A DNA stretch of 64,000 nucleotides from Daphnia carinata (Eukaryota; Arthropoda; Branchiopoda; Diplostraca; Daphniidae): the NCBI RefSeq assembly GCF_022539665.2, contig NC_081338.1, forward strand, positions 8,110,446 through 8,174,445, written 5' to 3'. The notes under the pieces are model-generated. The model was given only the letters and a program-made list of their open reading frames with translations. It was not told the origin of the DNA and made no database searches. The position numbers were made by a program, and so were the translations under genes. Below, in pieces: positions 20,381 through 32,614 of the stretch. Numbering within the stretch: position 1 is the first letter of the stretch; each line of letters opens with the position of its first letter.

Positions 20381-21949
20381 CAAAGCTTATGTAACCGTAA
20401 TTGGTGCTGGTGGAAGGTGGTTAGGATTGTAGCCTGGATATACCGACCCTTAGTGCGCAAAAGGAGTAAAGTGACTGATCAAACGCCACTGGGTTTACGT
20501 CCTCTAAGCATCGAGGAGCTAGCTACAGCCGAAAGAAAATGCCTAATTGCTGCTCAGAAGCTCTCTTTTCCGCAAGAAGTCGCCGCGCTACCTTCGAAGA
20601 AGGACTTGCTGTCAACATCGGTTATTCTTAAATTGTCACCCTTTTTAGACGAAACCGGACTCTTGAGAGTTGGTGGACGAATCGACCGATGTCCGATTCC
20701 GTATGAAAGTCGTCATCCGATCCTACTACACTTCGCGCACCCAATATCCCGTGCTATTGTTACACACATTCATCATCTTTTCTATCACTGCTCCGCTCAT
20801 AGGACGCTCAGTGAAATTTCTAAAAAATATTGAATTTTGAAAGCACGCGCCTTGATTCGTCGGGTCGTAACCAGTTGTCCGGATTGTCGCCGGAAGTCGC
20901 CAGTTGTCCTTCGTAATGGCATTCCACCGCTTTGCTGCACGCCGAGGATTACCACAAGTAATATACAGTGACAACGGTGCCAACTTGACAGCTGGCGAAA
21001 GCGAACTGCGGAAGTTATTACTTACCTTGGATCAGTCTAAAGTAATTGATACCTTAAGCAAACAGTCAGTGAAGTGGAAGTTTATTCCACCTGCAGCACC
21101 GCATTTCGGAGGAGTGTGGGAGCGTTTAGTCCAAAGTGCAAAACGGGCGTTGGTTCGAGTCGTCAATGGCCAAACGCTAACGGATGAGACGCTTAATTCA
21201 GCACTGATCGAAGTAGAGGCGTTGTTAAACGGTAGCCCTTTGACACACTTAAGTATAGATCTTAACGATCCCGAACCGTTGACACCCAACCATTTTCTGA
21301 TGGGTGGAGGCATGAACTATTTCATCCCGGAGCAACCAGAACGTGGAAGAGATCTTCGACGATGGCGGACCGCGCAAACGATCACAGATCACTTTTGGAA
21401 GAGGTGGTTAAAGGAATATGTAGCGTTCCTGACCGAGCGACGTAAATGGTTGAAGAACAAACCAAATTTAGAAATTGGAGCAGTAGTCTTGATCGTCGCC
21501 GACAACACTCCTCGCGGGAAATGACCGATCGGCAGGGTCGTCGAGGTGTTTCCTGAACCTCATAGAATCGTTCGTTCGGCCCGAATCAAAATGATGTCCG
21601 GAGAATACGTACGACCGGTTATAAACTGTGTATACTCGAGGCCGATGAATCATCCTACGAAGATAGCGTTTTCTCCCCTGGTGGTGGTCATGAAAACCGA
21701 AATTGAAACTTATATCCCTTGTGTTTATTTTCCTCAATCAGGATATGTCAATCTTATTTCATTTTTCTGTACACTTATCAATGCTGTTATAGGTTTTTTT
21801 CCCATGAAAAACGGGCCACGGAATGTTCCAAATGGAACAGAACGCATGCGCGTACTCATTGCCTAAGTAACGCGCGTTGTTGCCCCCAACCCCTTCAGCC
21901 CTAAGGGAAGGGGGAGCAGAAAAATCAAGAGAAAAAACCCCACTGGAGG
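20381..21949 (+). pseudogene. BEL integrase, first catalytic residue lost, and 3' end
   Basis: 20417-20833 carries the linker and the HH half of the zinc-binding domain. 20904-21524 carries YSDNGANL and HFGGVWERL, the second and third catalytic residues. The segment with the first aspartate is missing between 20880 and 20910. A tail resembling the terminal BEL domain continues to about 21650. From there to 21949 I see only A/T-rich and G/C-rich non-coding sequence, probably the LTR. Confidence 0.7.
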
Positions 21950-22030
21950 CGATCGTCCAGACATGAAGCCTGCCTTACGAGGGACAGGGGATTGTCGTTC
22001 TAACTTAGTTGACGTTGAAATGTTGGACGT

Positions 22031-22065
22031 GGCTCATTGGACGAGTAGTGTCATTCTCGCCGAGA
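22031..22065 (+). pseudogene. tRNA-Pro 5'-half relic
   Basis: ggctcattgg and attctcgc are shared with true tRNA-Pro at the same spacing. There is no T arm, and a T-run follows. This older copy is closer to tRNA-Pro (CATTGG) than the young units (CATTTG). Confidence 0.65.
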
Positions 22066-22343
22066 TGTTTTTTTCTGGAGCTCTCTGTTTCTCGCTTGTT
22101 GTTTTTGCATCCTTCCTTTGTTCTTTTCGGTCGTTTCCCGCCGTAGAATATCTGACATTCTTGTGATAGCCGTCCCTTCAATAACGCATTCCCGGCAGCC
22201 GAGAGAGGCTTTGTTCATACTGTATGATGCAGGCCCACCTTTTGTCATTTCCGCATAGTTTAAAAACTTGCCAGGACAAATCAAGCATTTTCAGCTCTGT
22301 CTTGCTGTCGCTTTAATTTTGTGAAGGCGGATATTTCATATGT

Positions 22344-22415
22344 AGCTCATTGGTCTAGTAGTATGATTCTCGCTTAGGGTGCGAGAGGTCCCGGGTTCAA
22401 TCCACGGATGAGCCC
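22344..22415 (+). pseudogene. tRNA-Pro(AGG), degenerate
   Basis: First base A instead of G, G18 changed to A, and a broken T-stem pair (caatccacgg). Confidence 0.8.
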
Positions 22416-22444
22416 ACATTAAGTGTGATACTTGTTGAAGACAC

Positions 22445-22517
22445 GGGGATGTAGCTCAGATGGAAGAGCGCTCGCTTAGCATGCGAGAAGTACGTGTATC
22501 GATACCCTGCATCTCCA
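22445..22517 (+). pseudogene. tRNA-Ala(AGC), degenerate
   Basis: The anticodon arm is intact, but the D arm reads tggaagag and the T stem acgtgtatc, each losing pairing. Confidence 0.75.
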
Positions 22518-22587
22518 CCACTTTCACACATGTTTAAATGAAGATTTCTCACTTATTAGTCGAATGTTAGTTTGCGAAGGATATAGG

Positions 22588-22591
22588 CAAG
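22588..22591. repeat. Gypsy target-site duplication, left (CAAG)
   Basis: The unit reads ataggcaagcttgaaag when empty. Here caag precedes the LTR and is repeated at 33234-33237. Confidence 0.85.
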
Positions 22592-23333
22592 TGTAACGAA
22601 TCGTCTAGCAAAGCCCGTTCTTACTCCCTTTTTCAAATAGAGTAGAATTTTATACCTGTAGCCCCTTTTTACTTAAAGCCTACATTTACTAACCTAGTTT
22701 TAAAACTCCCTTACAAATATAATAAATAACAAGACACGTCCCGGCACGTCGGCTAAAAATAGATTTATTTCGGTTGGTCTGAGATTGCCCGAAATGGCCT
22801 AAAACCGTCCAACCGATTGTTAACTATCGTCCAAATTCGTTCGATACCACCCGAATTTGCACGCCTATACCTCTCCATTGTACCCAAAATCGCCCGATAC
22901 CGCCCGATATTGCCGCCTATCCTTTAACACTGTGCCGTATGGCTCTCACAGTCGATGGCTAACATACAAAAAGCCGTCGGCAACTCGCAGTAGTTAGTCG
23001 CCCCTTGAGAGAGCTATCTCGTATGTACCTCAGCATCCTTCCGAGCCGCTACCTCACTCTCACAAGCTGAAGCGTAAGTCCCCTTCTTAGTAATATTCGC
23101 TACTTGTCTTAGTTGTCCCTTAGTAGTGTATGCCCGAGTAATAGTTACGTCATTGTAGGCCTTTGCCTCCCGACCTGTCCATACGATTGACTACTTGTGG
23201 TATTTTAATACACGATTCTTCTAAAACACGTATTGTCTCGTGCTTATATACGCGACATTGTGAGTAACAGCGCCGCGTTAGTTTTATTTCTCCGTATTGG
23301 GGGCAACATGACAACGTCGTGTCCTCGTTTACA
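22592..23333 (+). repeat. Gypsy 5' LTR (742 bp)
   Basis: TGTAAC...TTTACA. The U3 part has several GCCCGA-like motifs (22785-22915). The TATA box of the 3' LTR is changed here to TACAAAAA (22965-22972). A donor-like GTAAGT lies near 23072. Confidence 0.85.
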
Positions 23334-23335
23334 TC

Positions 23336-23347
23336 TGGTGGCAGCGG
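23336..23347 (+). promoter_or_regulatory. Gypsy primer-binding site (tRNA-Leu type)
   Basis: TGGTGGCAGCGG, two bases after the LTR, is complementary to the 3' end of tRNA-Leu including CCA. Confidence 0.8.
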
Positions 23348-23365
23348 GTTTTGAACTCACTGACA

Positions 23366-25302
23366 ATGTCGTTGTATACAGGTGCTAAGCTAATACAAAA
23401 CGTACCTTTTTCCAAAAAGCTAGCAAATCTGATAACATTTCCACAAAAGTTTTTGACAATCCAAATTCCGCAACTGAATTAACTCAGTCTGAGACTTATA
23501 TGACCTTCAACCCCTTACCCTTTCGAAAGAGATCTACCCGTTCTACACTCAATTACGTACCCCTGAGTCAAGTAGATAACCCCGAAGCTATTATACGATC
23601 CAAGCGGATACGTGTCCCAGAAATCGATCGAACAAATCTATCCTTTGCCGATAAAATTGCTAATTTCTTTTCACCAAAGAAATCGACAAACCAGTCTAAT
23701 TTAACAATAAGCTGCGAAATTCCACACGGAGAGTATACTAAGATAGAGACCATAGCTACCGAACCCTATTGTTCCGGAACACAGACCGCCCTTATTCCTG
23801 AATCACTTAGCATAAGCGAAACCCCCAAAATCCGTCCAGTAATGGGCGAAGAAGACCAAACACAACTCAACATCCCGACAAATAATTCGGTTCTGGAAGA
23901 AACGGAACCGTTCAATAAGATCAGCATAGAACATAACGAAACCATCATACCCCACCACGATTTAGTCGACAATCACACCACAAAAAAAAAATGGACGGAA
24001 CTATTAGTGAAAACCTAACAAAAAACCAAATATCTGACACTCAACACTCTTCTCCTACCACTCCTGATTCATTCTTCGAGTTGGTCGATCGCATCTCAGG
24101 TCACCTCCACATTGCACCACCAAATACCAACACACCACCGGCAAATATTCCATCACGCACGCTCAACTCCACTGTAGAAGTCATTAACAATCCTATACCT
24201 TTTGTACCTTACGTCGGTATCGACGGTATCCTTGCAGCACTAAGCCAACACAGCAACGCTATCGGCCTAGAGGAAGAGAGCACCGACATCACCGAATTTC
24301 CTCTAAAAGCCGAACCAACGCATGGAAAAGTGGATAATCACCACAAGCATCGTGGAGATCTAGAGAAAGAAACGTCCGAACAACACATCCACTCTCTTCG
24401 AAAGGCCATTCAGCGTGCATACCTGGAGACTTGCGACCAACACTCCGATTTCCCACTTCCACCTCACTTTTCCGACCTATTGCGCAAATTAACCAAACTC
24501 GTAGGAAGGACGAAACTTGCGGAAGCCCAAAAGCCACGCAACAGCAAGCGAACGATCTGATAGCCCTTTTGTGTGCATTTGTGACCGCTGCCTTAATCGA
24601 GGTCAAATCAATCATCGAATTCATCAAAGTAACGGGTCAATTCGTGCAAACAGCGCAGACATACACAAAAGTGCTCCGGAAGCAAGCCAACCCCAAGCAC
24701 GCGACACGCCAGGGAACTCGCTCTCTTATACAGCCACTCGAAACCCTTGCAACGACTCTGACCACAAAGCATCAGATGGCAATCACGCTATTCTGTACCA
24801 GAATCAGACAATTGATCGAACCCTTGTTAAACCTCAGCCGCGTTACAGTTCTCCCGCCGTTAGCGAAGGCAAAAGTTCAATTTCTTGGAATCCAAATACA
24901 AACCGTCCAGTTTATTACCCTCCACAGGAAATACAAAACCCTTACACTATCGGGATTGATACTAACAGAGCTCAACCTCTAACAAAAAACTACACACACA
25001 CATCGTACCCAGAGGGAGCGGACTATCAGACAACCGAAGGAAAAACAAACGCCTGGGGATACCACGGTGACCACTCACCCACCAAGAAGATCACAGACCA
25101 AGAGCAGTTATTCACAGAAAAAAGAGCCCACAATCACATTACCCAGAACAATCAAGAAATGGCATCGCCATCAAATGCTTACCGTAAAATCGAACAACGA
25201 AAAGGCAGGGAAGCTATCACCATGCTGAATCAACTTCAAATTTTTCGGAAAGTCCCGCCGTTCGCTTCGATCGTTGGATCAAACTTTTCGACAACGTCGT
25301 AG
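23366..25302 (+). pseudogene. Gypsy Gag, N-terminal region, fragmented
   Basis: Open pieces run at 23366-23482, 23500-24018, 23991-24560 and 24517-25302 in different frames, rich in S, T, P, N and E, with no recognisable fold. An A-run at 23983-23990 coincides with one frame change. That the fragments were one polypeptide is inferred from their position between primer site and capsid. Confidence 0.5.
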
Positions 25303-25304
25303 AT

Positions 25305-26388
25305 ATGTCCAACTGGGACAATTCCGAAATAATTAGCATGCTGTCAACTAAAATGTCAGGCGAAGCTTACGACTTATTACAGAATATCTTGGAATCCAGC
25401 GATACTCACGAGTACGAAGACATAAAAAAACTCTTCCAAGAAAATTACCAGGGTTCCGAAGACATCGACTTTTACCAAAGTCAGTTCGACGAAATTCAAC
25501 GGAAACCAAAAGAAAATATTTTAAATTACTCCTATAGATTAAAAACTCTCTATAAACGACCCAATTAGTATAATAATATAAACAACCCAATTAAGACTAC
25601 TTCGGCAAAAATTTTTGCAAGGACTCCAAGCTGAACTGCAAAACATCGTAAGACACAAAATGGTGTCTAGCTTCGAAGAATTGGTGTCCATTACACAGAA
25701 ATACGCCAAGCGCGTCCAGTCGGACACAATAGAAAAGGACAAACGAATATTTGTCAATGCAATGACTAATACACAAAACGATACAGCGATATTACAAGCA
25801 ATCGAAAAGCAAAGTGACCACATTAAATCAATCGCCTCCACCCTGAAGATAGCCACCATGGAGCCCATTCGACAAGAAACAAACACATATCCTGATTTAA
25901 ACAACAAAATCGATCGCCTAACGGATGTCATTACAAATCTCGGCAACCTAATGCGAACAAACTTCCGCCAAGAGAATGGAATCCGCCAACCAATAAGAAG
26001 CAACTCCAGTTATTCCCCAAACCAATCAAAGCAAGTCAGTTTCTCAAACCCCGCTCCGCGCAACACCTTCACTCGCCAAGGCCAAACAAGCGGATTCCGT
26101 CAGCCATTCACAAACGCCTTCGGCCAAGGCGACGAAAATATCTCAGGTCAGCAACCTCCCCAACAAAACAGGTCAATGCAAAACGCCGTAGGGTGCTCCA
26201 ACTGCGGTCTCACTAACCATAGCATCGCATCTTGCTTTCGATATTTAAAACGACAAACGGCAGCAGGCACGCCACCTACCTGTTACGTTTGCCAACAGTT
26301 GAGCCATATAGCAAAGTTTTGTCCCAATAAAAGAAACTTAATAAGGACCAACGAAACTAACGACTCTATGAACCAGGGAAACGAATAA
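25305..26388 (+). pseudogene. Gypsy Gag capsid and two zinc knuckles
   Basis: The capsid-like helix region (SGEAYDLLQNIL... and FDEIQRKPKENILNYSYRLK) is interrupted by a stop at 25566. The second part (25615-26388) ends in two CX2CX4HX4C knuckles, CSNCGLTNHSIASC and CYVCQQLSHIAKFC (about 26196-26325). These would bind genomic RNA. Confidence 0.75.
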
Positions 26389-27459
26389 GGGCCGGCCATA
26401 GAGTGGGGTCGACGGAGAATAGGTCAGTAAGCCCCGAAATGTTACCATCAGTCGCAAAAATTACTGCATTCAGTAAATCAGCAGCCCCACGACTTTCGGT
26501 AGACATTCATGATATTCCGTTCAAGGCATTGTTCGATACTGGCGTGGTCAGAAGCCTATTACATATAGATATTAATTAATCAAATAGCGTCGGAACATCA
26601 ACTAAGTTGCTCTGAGTCCGACGTAGAGTTATACGATGTGCACAATAAGAAATTGTTCACGTTAGGGATAGTTGCCCTACCTACGGTTTACGGCGCCAAT
26701 ATACTAGACCAAGAATTTATCGTCACGAACGGTATATCTGAAGCATGTATATTGGGTTTGGACGCCGCAGACAAACACGAGTTTATTTTTGATGGCCGCT
26801 CTAAAACTTTATTTCTTGCCCGCGACGGACCAGGAAGTAATCAAGAAATCAAGCAGGAAGGTTTATTGCCGAAAAGCCAAGAGTCGACAGTTACAATTGC
26901 AATGACCTTAGTTAAAAGGGTTTTAATTGCCCCCATATCTTCTCAAGTTGTAGAGGCCACATTTAAGGAAAATGGTGATAACACGGACACCAACTCTCTC
27001 TTTTTGTTTTCCGTATGGAGTATGGATTTACCTGAAAGAATATTTATAGGCAATTATATAAATGCTAGAAAAGATAACGGGAAATATCAGATCGTCGTGG
27101 AAAATAAATCTAATAGGGCATATACTCTGCCGAGGGATAGTTCCCTAGGAGAGGTAGAATTTTCTTGTAAACTGGTAGGCAAAGTATCATCAGGTCAAGA
27201 GTCTGCTTCTCACGCGAATCCTCCGGACAAGGAGTGCGTACCCGAACCAGATGTAGACCCCCAATGTAAAAAACCTTTGGCGGCACTTCTCAACGAATTT
27301 ACCGACTTATTCACGACAAACGACTCCGGGCTAGGAAGTACAAGTTTAATCACACATTTCCTCGACACAGAGGGAAACGGGCCTATTCGACTTCGAACTT
27401 ACCGTACAGGCCAAGGCCAAAAAGAGGAATTAGAGAAACAGATAAAAAAAATGTTGTAA
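26389..27459 (+). pseudogene. Gypsy protease and RT N-terminus
   Basis: The active-site segment LFDTGVVRSLL lies near 26530, with V where A or S is usual, and a stop follows at about 26577. The open frame 26638-27459 covers the rest of protease and the lead-in to RT and ends with TAA. Confidence 0.65.
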
Positions 27460-28700
27460 GCAAACGTAATACGGCATTCCACGTCCCCATGGGCAGCACC
27501 AGTAATTTTGGTAATTAAGAAAACAGGAGAAATGCGTTTTTGCTTCGACTATAGGAAAATAAATAATTTAACAAAAAAAGACCCTTATCCACCACGAGAA
27601 TTGATAGCACTCTAGACCGACTATACGGAAAGAAATTCTTTACAACTTTGGATTTGGCTTCAGGCTATTGGCAGGTCGAGCTAGAAGAATCATCTAAAGA
27701 AAAAACTACCTTTATCGTAGAAAATAATCTCTATGAATTCATTAGAATGCCTTTTGGATTGTGTAATGCGCCGGCTGCCTTCCAACGATTAATGAACCAT
27801 ATACTTAGAGATGTAGCAGGACAAAAAGCTCTAGTTTATTTAGATGACGTAATTATTTTTTCCGACTCCTTCGAAAGTCATCTGAGCGACATTGGAGAAG
27901 TCTTTTCTTTAATTAAAAACGCGGGACTAAAATTAAAACTCAAGAAATGTCCATTTATGAAGCAATCAGTAAATTTCCTTGGGCATATTATTTCTACCGA
28001 CGGCATCGGTCCTGACCCAGATAAAGTAGACAAAATCAGCAACTATAAAATTCCAAATTCAGCAGAAGTAGTGCGATCGTTTTTAGGCCTAGCAGGATAT
28101 TACCGACGTTTCATCGAAAATTTCGGGGCAGTCGCCCAACCATTGACCGCAAAAACCCATAAAACTGCATTAAACAAGCCCTTCGTTTGGACCGATGACG
28201 ACCAAACAGCTTTCGAAAAACTCCGCACATGTTTAATCACTCCACCGCTATTAGCCTACGTACTACTTTGATTTCGAATTTTTATTGTTCACCGATGCTT
28301 GCGATTACGGCATTGGCTTGGTCCTTTCACAGATACAGAACGGTGTAGAGAAACCCATAGCATACGCAAGTCGGCAACTAAAACCGGCTGAACAAAAATA
28401 CGCCACAGTAGAAAAAAAAGGCATTAGCCGTTGTATTCTCTATTAAATATTTCCGACACTACTTACTAGATAAACCATTTACGGTGATTAGCGATCGAAC
28501 AGAAAGACAAAAACGGCAGATTAGGTCTTTGGGCTATCTTATTAGCCGGTACCAACTACAAAATTAAGTACCGGCCAGGCCGTGTGCACCAAAACGTCGA
28601 TTGTCTGTCACGCCTTCGCGTCGCCCACATCCATGAGGATAACATAGAAATAGATATCGTAGCTAGCCAAACAGAGGATCCATTATATTAAGCAATAAAG
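27460..28700 (+). pseudogene. Gypsy RT and RNase H
   Basis: RT motifs DLASGYWQVELE, MPFGLCNAPAAF and VYLDDVIIF are intact in 27648-28271. The thumb segment ends LRTCLITPPLLAYV, followed by a stop, then RNase H with LFTDACDYGIGLVLS and KPAEQKYATVEKK (28290-28420). An extra A near 28420 and later stops break RNase H. The first RT motifs (27470-27640) are in another frame. Confidence 0.8.
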
Positions 28701-28745
28701 AAATATCTAGACGACGGAGTTCTTTCAGAAGAGAACGAAAAAAAT

Positions 28746-30272
28746 ATGCTAATTTGGGCAAAAGAAATTAGCTTTTACCAAGTTACAAATGGTGTGTTGT
28801 ACAGAATTCAAACACCGACGGCAAAAAGCAATCGAAATATTTTAAATCCCAAAGTTATTCAACCCCTAACCTTACGACGGGTAGTATTAAAACAACTGCA
28901 TGACGAACCTATGTCAGGTCACCTTGCCTTCCTTAGAACCTATCTAAAAGTTAAAAATAATTACTATTGGCCCACGATGAGAAAAGATATAAAAGAATAC
29001 TGCTCTGCTTGTGAAATTTGCATCGCAAATACTAACTCCAACCTCAGAGCCTTCCTCTTCCCAGATGAACTAGCTAAATTCCCATTTCAGATTATAGGAA
29101 TAGATTTTTTAGGCCTCATCCAACCAATATCCCCTAACGGAAATAACTGTATTTGCGTAATCACCGATTACTTCATAATTGCTGTCACCCTAACCGACCA
29201 AGCTGCCCGTACCACGGCCGAATGTGTATATAAAAATGTTGCATTGACCCATGGGCCCCCACTAGCTATCGTCTCAGATAGAGGACCGAATTTTACCTCC
29301 GGTCTATTTAAATACTTTTGCAAAAAACTTAACATCGAACAAAGATTCACTACGGCATATAACCCGGCAAGCAATGGGGAAACGGAAAGATTAAACCGGA
29401 CCCTCACGGCTGTGTTAAGAAAAGAACTCGTAGACGGGCAACATCATAATTGGGAAGACGTATTGGGAGAAATCTGTTTTGCGTACCGAGCATCCGTTTA
29501 TTCCTCCACCAACGAGACACCTTACTACATGATGCACTGCCGGGATTGTAACATGCCCATAAACAAAATTCTGGGAGCAGTTCCCGAAGCCGTACCCTCA
29601 TCTGGTGGCTACGTCGACACGCTGTTAGAAAGACTATGATACAGTTTCCAGCGGGCACGGGAAGAAAATTAGAAAGCCAGAGAACGCCAAAAAGAACAAT
29701 ACAACAAAAGGGCAAAAATATTCGATTACAAACCGGGAGATAGAGTCTTGTTAGATGTCCGGGTTGTGCAAAAAGGAGACAACAGGAAGTTTAGATCGAA
29801 ATTTCGAGGCCCTTATCGTATCGTTAAAGTGTACTCAAATCGCACAGTGGACATAGCAGACAATTCGTACAACTGCCAACTAGTGCACAGTAACCGGCTT
29901 AAACCTCTGTACGAGACTATGTTATGGACGGACGAACCCATGCCAGATGTCGAGCCTTCGGTTGAACCAAACGACCGATTTCGGAAACACATTGCTACTC
30001 AGACTCATGTGGAAGAACAATCGGATAGTGAAAACGATTCCGACCAGACTATAACGGAACGAAGTGACGGGATGGACGATGTCGAGCTAGAAAATAGTGC
30101 GTCTCAGAGTGCGCATACATCACAACCAACGAGTGCAACCGTGTCAACCCCAGACGACGTGGTCCCCGAACACATGTGTAATACTCCTACTGAAATCCCG
30201 AATGAAAACCTCCCGAGGTTGCGTGCCAGGTCAACGATCAGGCCAAGGACAAGTCTTATAGCGAAAATTTAA
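28746..30272 (+). pseudogene. Gypsy integrase
   Basis: The HHCC zinc domain (HDEPMSGHLA...CSACEICIAN) and catalytic core with GIDFLGL, VSDRGPNF and NGETERLNR are all in one frame, 28746-29639. A TGA at 29637 separates it from the C-terminal part (29748-30272), which has the KFRGPYRIVKV...HSNRLKPLY segment typical after the integrase core and an acidic tail. Catalytic residues look intact. Confidence 0.8.
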
Positions 30273-30528
30273 AACTAAAATACGAACAGCAGTGTGGAAT
30301 AGTGGTGGCCTTATAAACATTTTGACCTTAGAAAAAAAATCAATAAAACAATAAAAAGGTTAAGTGCTACAGGACACTCAAGTGGGACCGTCGCGACCGT
30401 TTACAACCATGGCGAAACGCACAAGTTCATGAACTCTATGCCACACTGCAAGTGGGACGAAAAGGAGTATTTAAGCAACCCAGAAACGACGAACAAGCAT
30501 CCACTTCACCTCCAGATCCAAAAGCAAA

Positions 30529-31034
30529 ATGTCCATCCAATGGGAACCACTCACCGATGAAGACTGGAGCTTCATCGATAACATCTGGGCGCAGGGAACC
30601 CCTCTAAGCGCACCATCAACCTGGACGTCTCTTAAGACGGCGACGAGACAGCAAGCCTTCCAGATGACCGCTCCCCGCCCGAGAAAATAGGCGAAAGCCT
30701 AACAGACTCGGACTTGGACGCTTACTTTGCAAACCCCGGCAGCTTAAAACACATAGTCGAAGACGCAACCAGCAACACAGACTAGGGGAAAATCCTTGCT
30801 CTGGATCGCTACGTGACTTGCCTGTAAAACGGCACTGGCAGGAGAAAATGGACTCCGTACGGCCTTCCTACAATGGAATGGCCGCCAACTGAATTCATCT
30901 TCAAGGCAAGGAAGGCGCTGGAGGCTCAATAGAGCAACCCACCGGAAACCAGCCAAGGATGGCTACCCACGGCCAGGGAGACACTGATAGTAGCCGTTTT
31001 CATAATTGTCATTGTATTTCTTCTAAGCATGTAA
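30529..31034 (+). pseudogene. Accessory ORF with C-terminal membrane segment
   Basis: An ATG at 30529 opens 53 codons. After a one-base frame change near 30630 a second frame continues to TAA at 31032-31034 with stops at 30783, 30820 and 30930. The last 16 codons (LIVAVFIIVIVFLLSM) form a clear transmembrane helix next to the stop. It lies downstream of pol and upstream of Env, where accessory genes sit in some Env-bearing elements. I do not recognise a family. A TATA-like gtatttaagc lies 60 bp upstream. Confidence 0.45.
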
Positions 31035-32080
31035 TGTACAAGATGATGACAATAAGAAACAAACAAAAAAAACAAAAAAAACCTCTTAACTTCTTTTATC
31101 AAAAATAAATAAATAAATAAAAATACAAAGAAACAAAAAAAAAGGTTAAAAAAAAAGAAAAAAATATATATGTATATAAAAATAGATGAATAAATAAACA
31201 AAAAGCAAACAAAAAACGAAAACAAACAAGAAATATACAAGCAAAAAACAAACAATTACATAGAAGATACGTTCGCCAAGTATCGATTCCTTGTTTCAAC
31301 TACCATCCCCTTCCGAACTTCCTTTTTCTATCCCGGGGATACGCCGCGGGCAACAATATGGTGCGCCCTCTATGTTTTCCTCATCTCCCCTATAAAGCCA
31401 TACGAATAAAGCACCATACTGCCGGCATCCCACGTTCCATCGTAACCCCACGTCCCGACTTTTTCACGCGTGACACGACGATCACGCAGGCCACCCTCCC
31501 CTCTCGCCACCCCGTACGATGCTCCGGATTCAAACGGATAGAAGCCAACACCCCTATTACTTAAATAAACTCTTCCCTAGCTATCTCTAATGAACACACC
31601 CCCACCCCACCAGGTCCCTCTTCATGCTCCCGCAAGAGTTAAAATTACCCTCCATTGCGTGTAAACTCCCCTCCAACAAACCCTTTCCCCCCCAAACACC
31701 CTCCCTTCCGCCCACCGTTCAGGATGTTTAGAACAAAAACGGATACAAACAGCGTACGCGAACGTACGTCACAGTAGCTCTGTAGACCATCCCCTCTCTC
31801 CTGTCTCTATTGTCTCTTCATGAGTTTCTTTCCTCATCCTCCCTCCACAGCAGCATTGCCATGTTTCTCCTGTAATTCCTTAGCGCGACCATTATCCCCA
31901 ACCGCTGTTCCCCCCCATATGAGCTAAGATATTTTAGACCGACCAGATACAGCCTCATAAGGCTAAATGGCCCTAGATATTTCGTGTTCCTCGTTGTTCC
32001 ATACGTATAGGTTACCCCCCCTTAATAATCGTAATAAAAGAAGAAGAGTACTGCCAAGTTTTTTTATGGTTACGTAGATC
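31035..32080 (+). other. Non-coding stretch before Env
   Basis: 31050-31260 is A-rich with AAAT and AAC simple repeats. 31280-31920 is pyrimidine-rich and contains cctataaagcc (31387-31397), a possible TATA box. No protein frame has family features. Confidence 0.6.
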
Positions 32081-32614
32081 ATGCTGACCCTTATCACGCT
32101 GACGGTACTGCTCTCATCGGCAGGAGCATTCCAAACCACGACATGCAACTGTAATAACCCGACTGGAGCTGGACTTCTCCAATTTTCCGACGGTCTGTGC
32201 GAGCCTGCCACGCGCGCTTCACACACAAAAGTGGACTACCGAGTAATGACCAACAAAAAGGCAGCCTTTAACTTCCCCGTATATATCTGTGGCAGATGGA
32301 AATCAATCAAACACATCACGATCAATTTTGTGGGACAAGCCATAATAATCCCGGAACGCATCGCCATGGAAACAAGAGCCGTAGAGTGCGATATCATGAG
32401 GCAGTCAAAAAGATGCAACGAGAGCCCAATGACCATAGCAGAAAACAAATGGGTATTCAACCAAGAGCCAGACGACGTAGGATATTGGCTAAGGACCACT
32501 ACTGTGGTCACCATCAACTGCATGTTGGAAGAAGTCGTCCTCTCCCGAATCGATGAATGAGATATAATCAATACACCCTTGGGGAAGGCCAACGTGTCGC
32601 ATGGTTCCCTTAAG
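32081..32614 (+). pseudogene. Env-like ectodomain start, truncated
   Basis: ATG 32081 begins a signal-peptide-like hydrophobic stretch (MLTLITLTVLLSSAGAF), then a cysteine-rich extracellular-type segment with N-glycosylation-like sites. One TGA at 32558 interrupts it, after which the same frame goes on to about 32614 and runs into LTR sequence. No fusion peptide or membrane anchor remains. It resembles the N-terminus of glycoproteins of Env-bearing LTR elements; exact family unsettled. Confidence 0.5.

Larger units (their letters stand above)
16528..21949 (+). mobile_element. Decayed BEL/Pao element, plus strand
   Basis: Gag (DUF1759 type), zinc knuckle, protease, RT, RNase H and integrase follow in BEL order in many short frames. 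Several key motifs are missing: the protease site is collapsed to LIDTD, the RT YVDD box is deleted, RNase H lacks its second half and integrase lacks its first catalytic aspartate. It ends against a tRNA-array unit at 21950. LTRs could not be delimited. Confidence 0.8.
21950..22591. repeat. Old tRNA-array unit, left of the Gypsy insertion
   Basis: About 95 percent like the young unit over the Phe-Pro spacer. It is cut at 22591, 74 bp after tRNA-Ala, by the Gypsy LTR. Confidence 0.9.

Noticed and set aside
31070-31300. Hydrophobic minus-strand frames of 66-109 codons
   Set aside because: They are translations of an A-rich simple-sequence stretch (poly-F/Y/L) and have no gene-like features.
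32081-32614. A functional endogenous envelope gene
   Set aside because: It has an in-frame stop, lacks the fusion and anchor regions and is cut by an LTR deletion; only a remnant.
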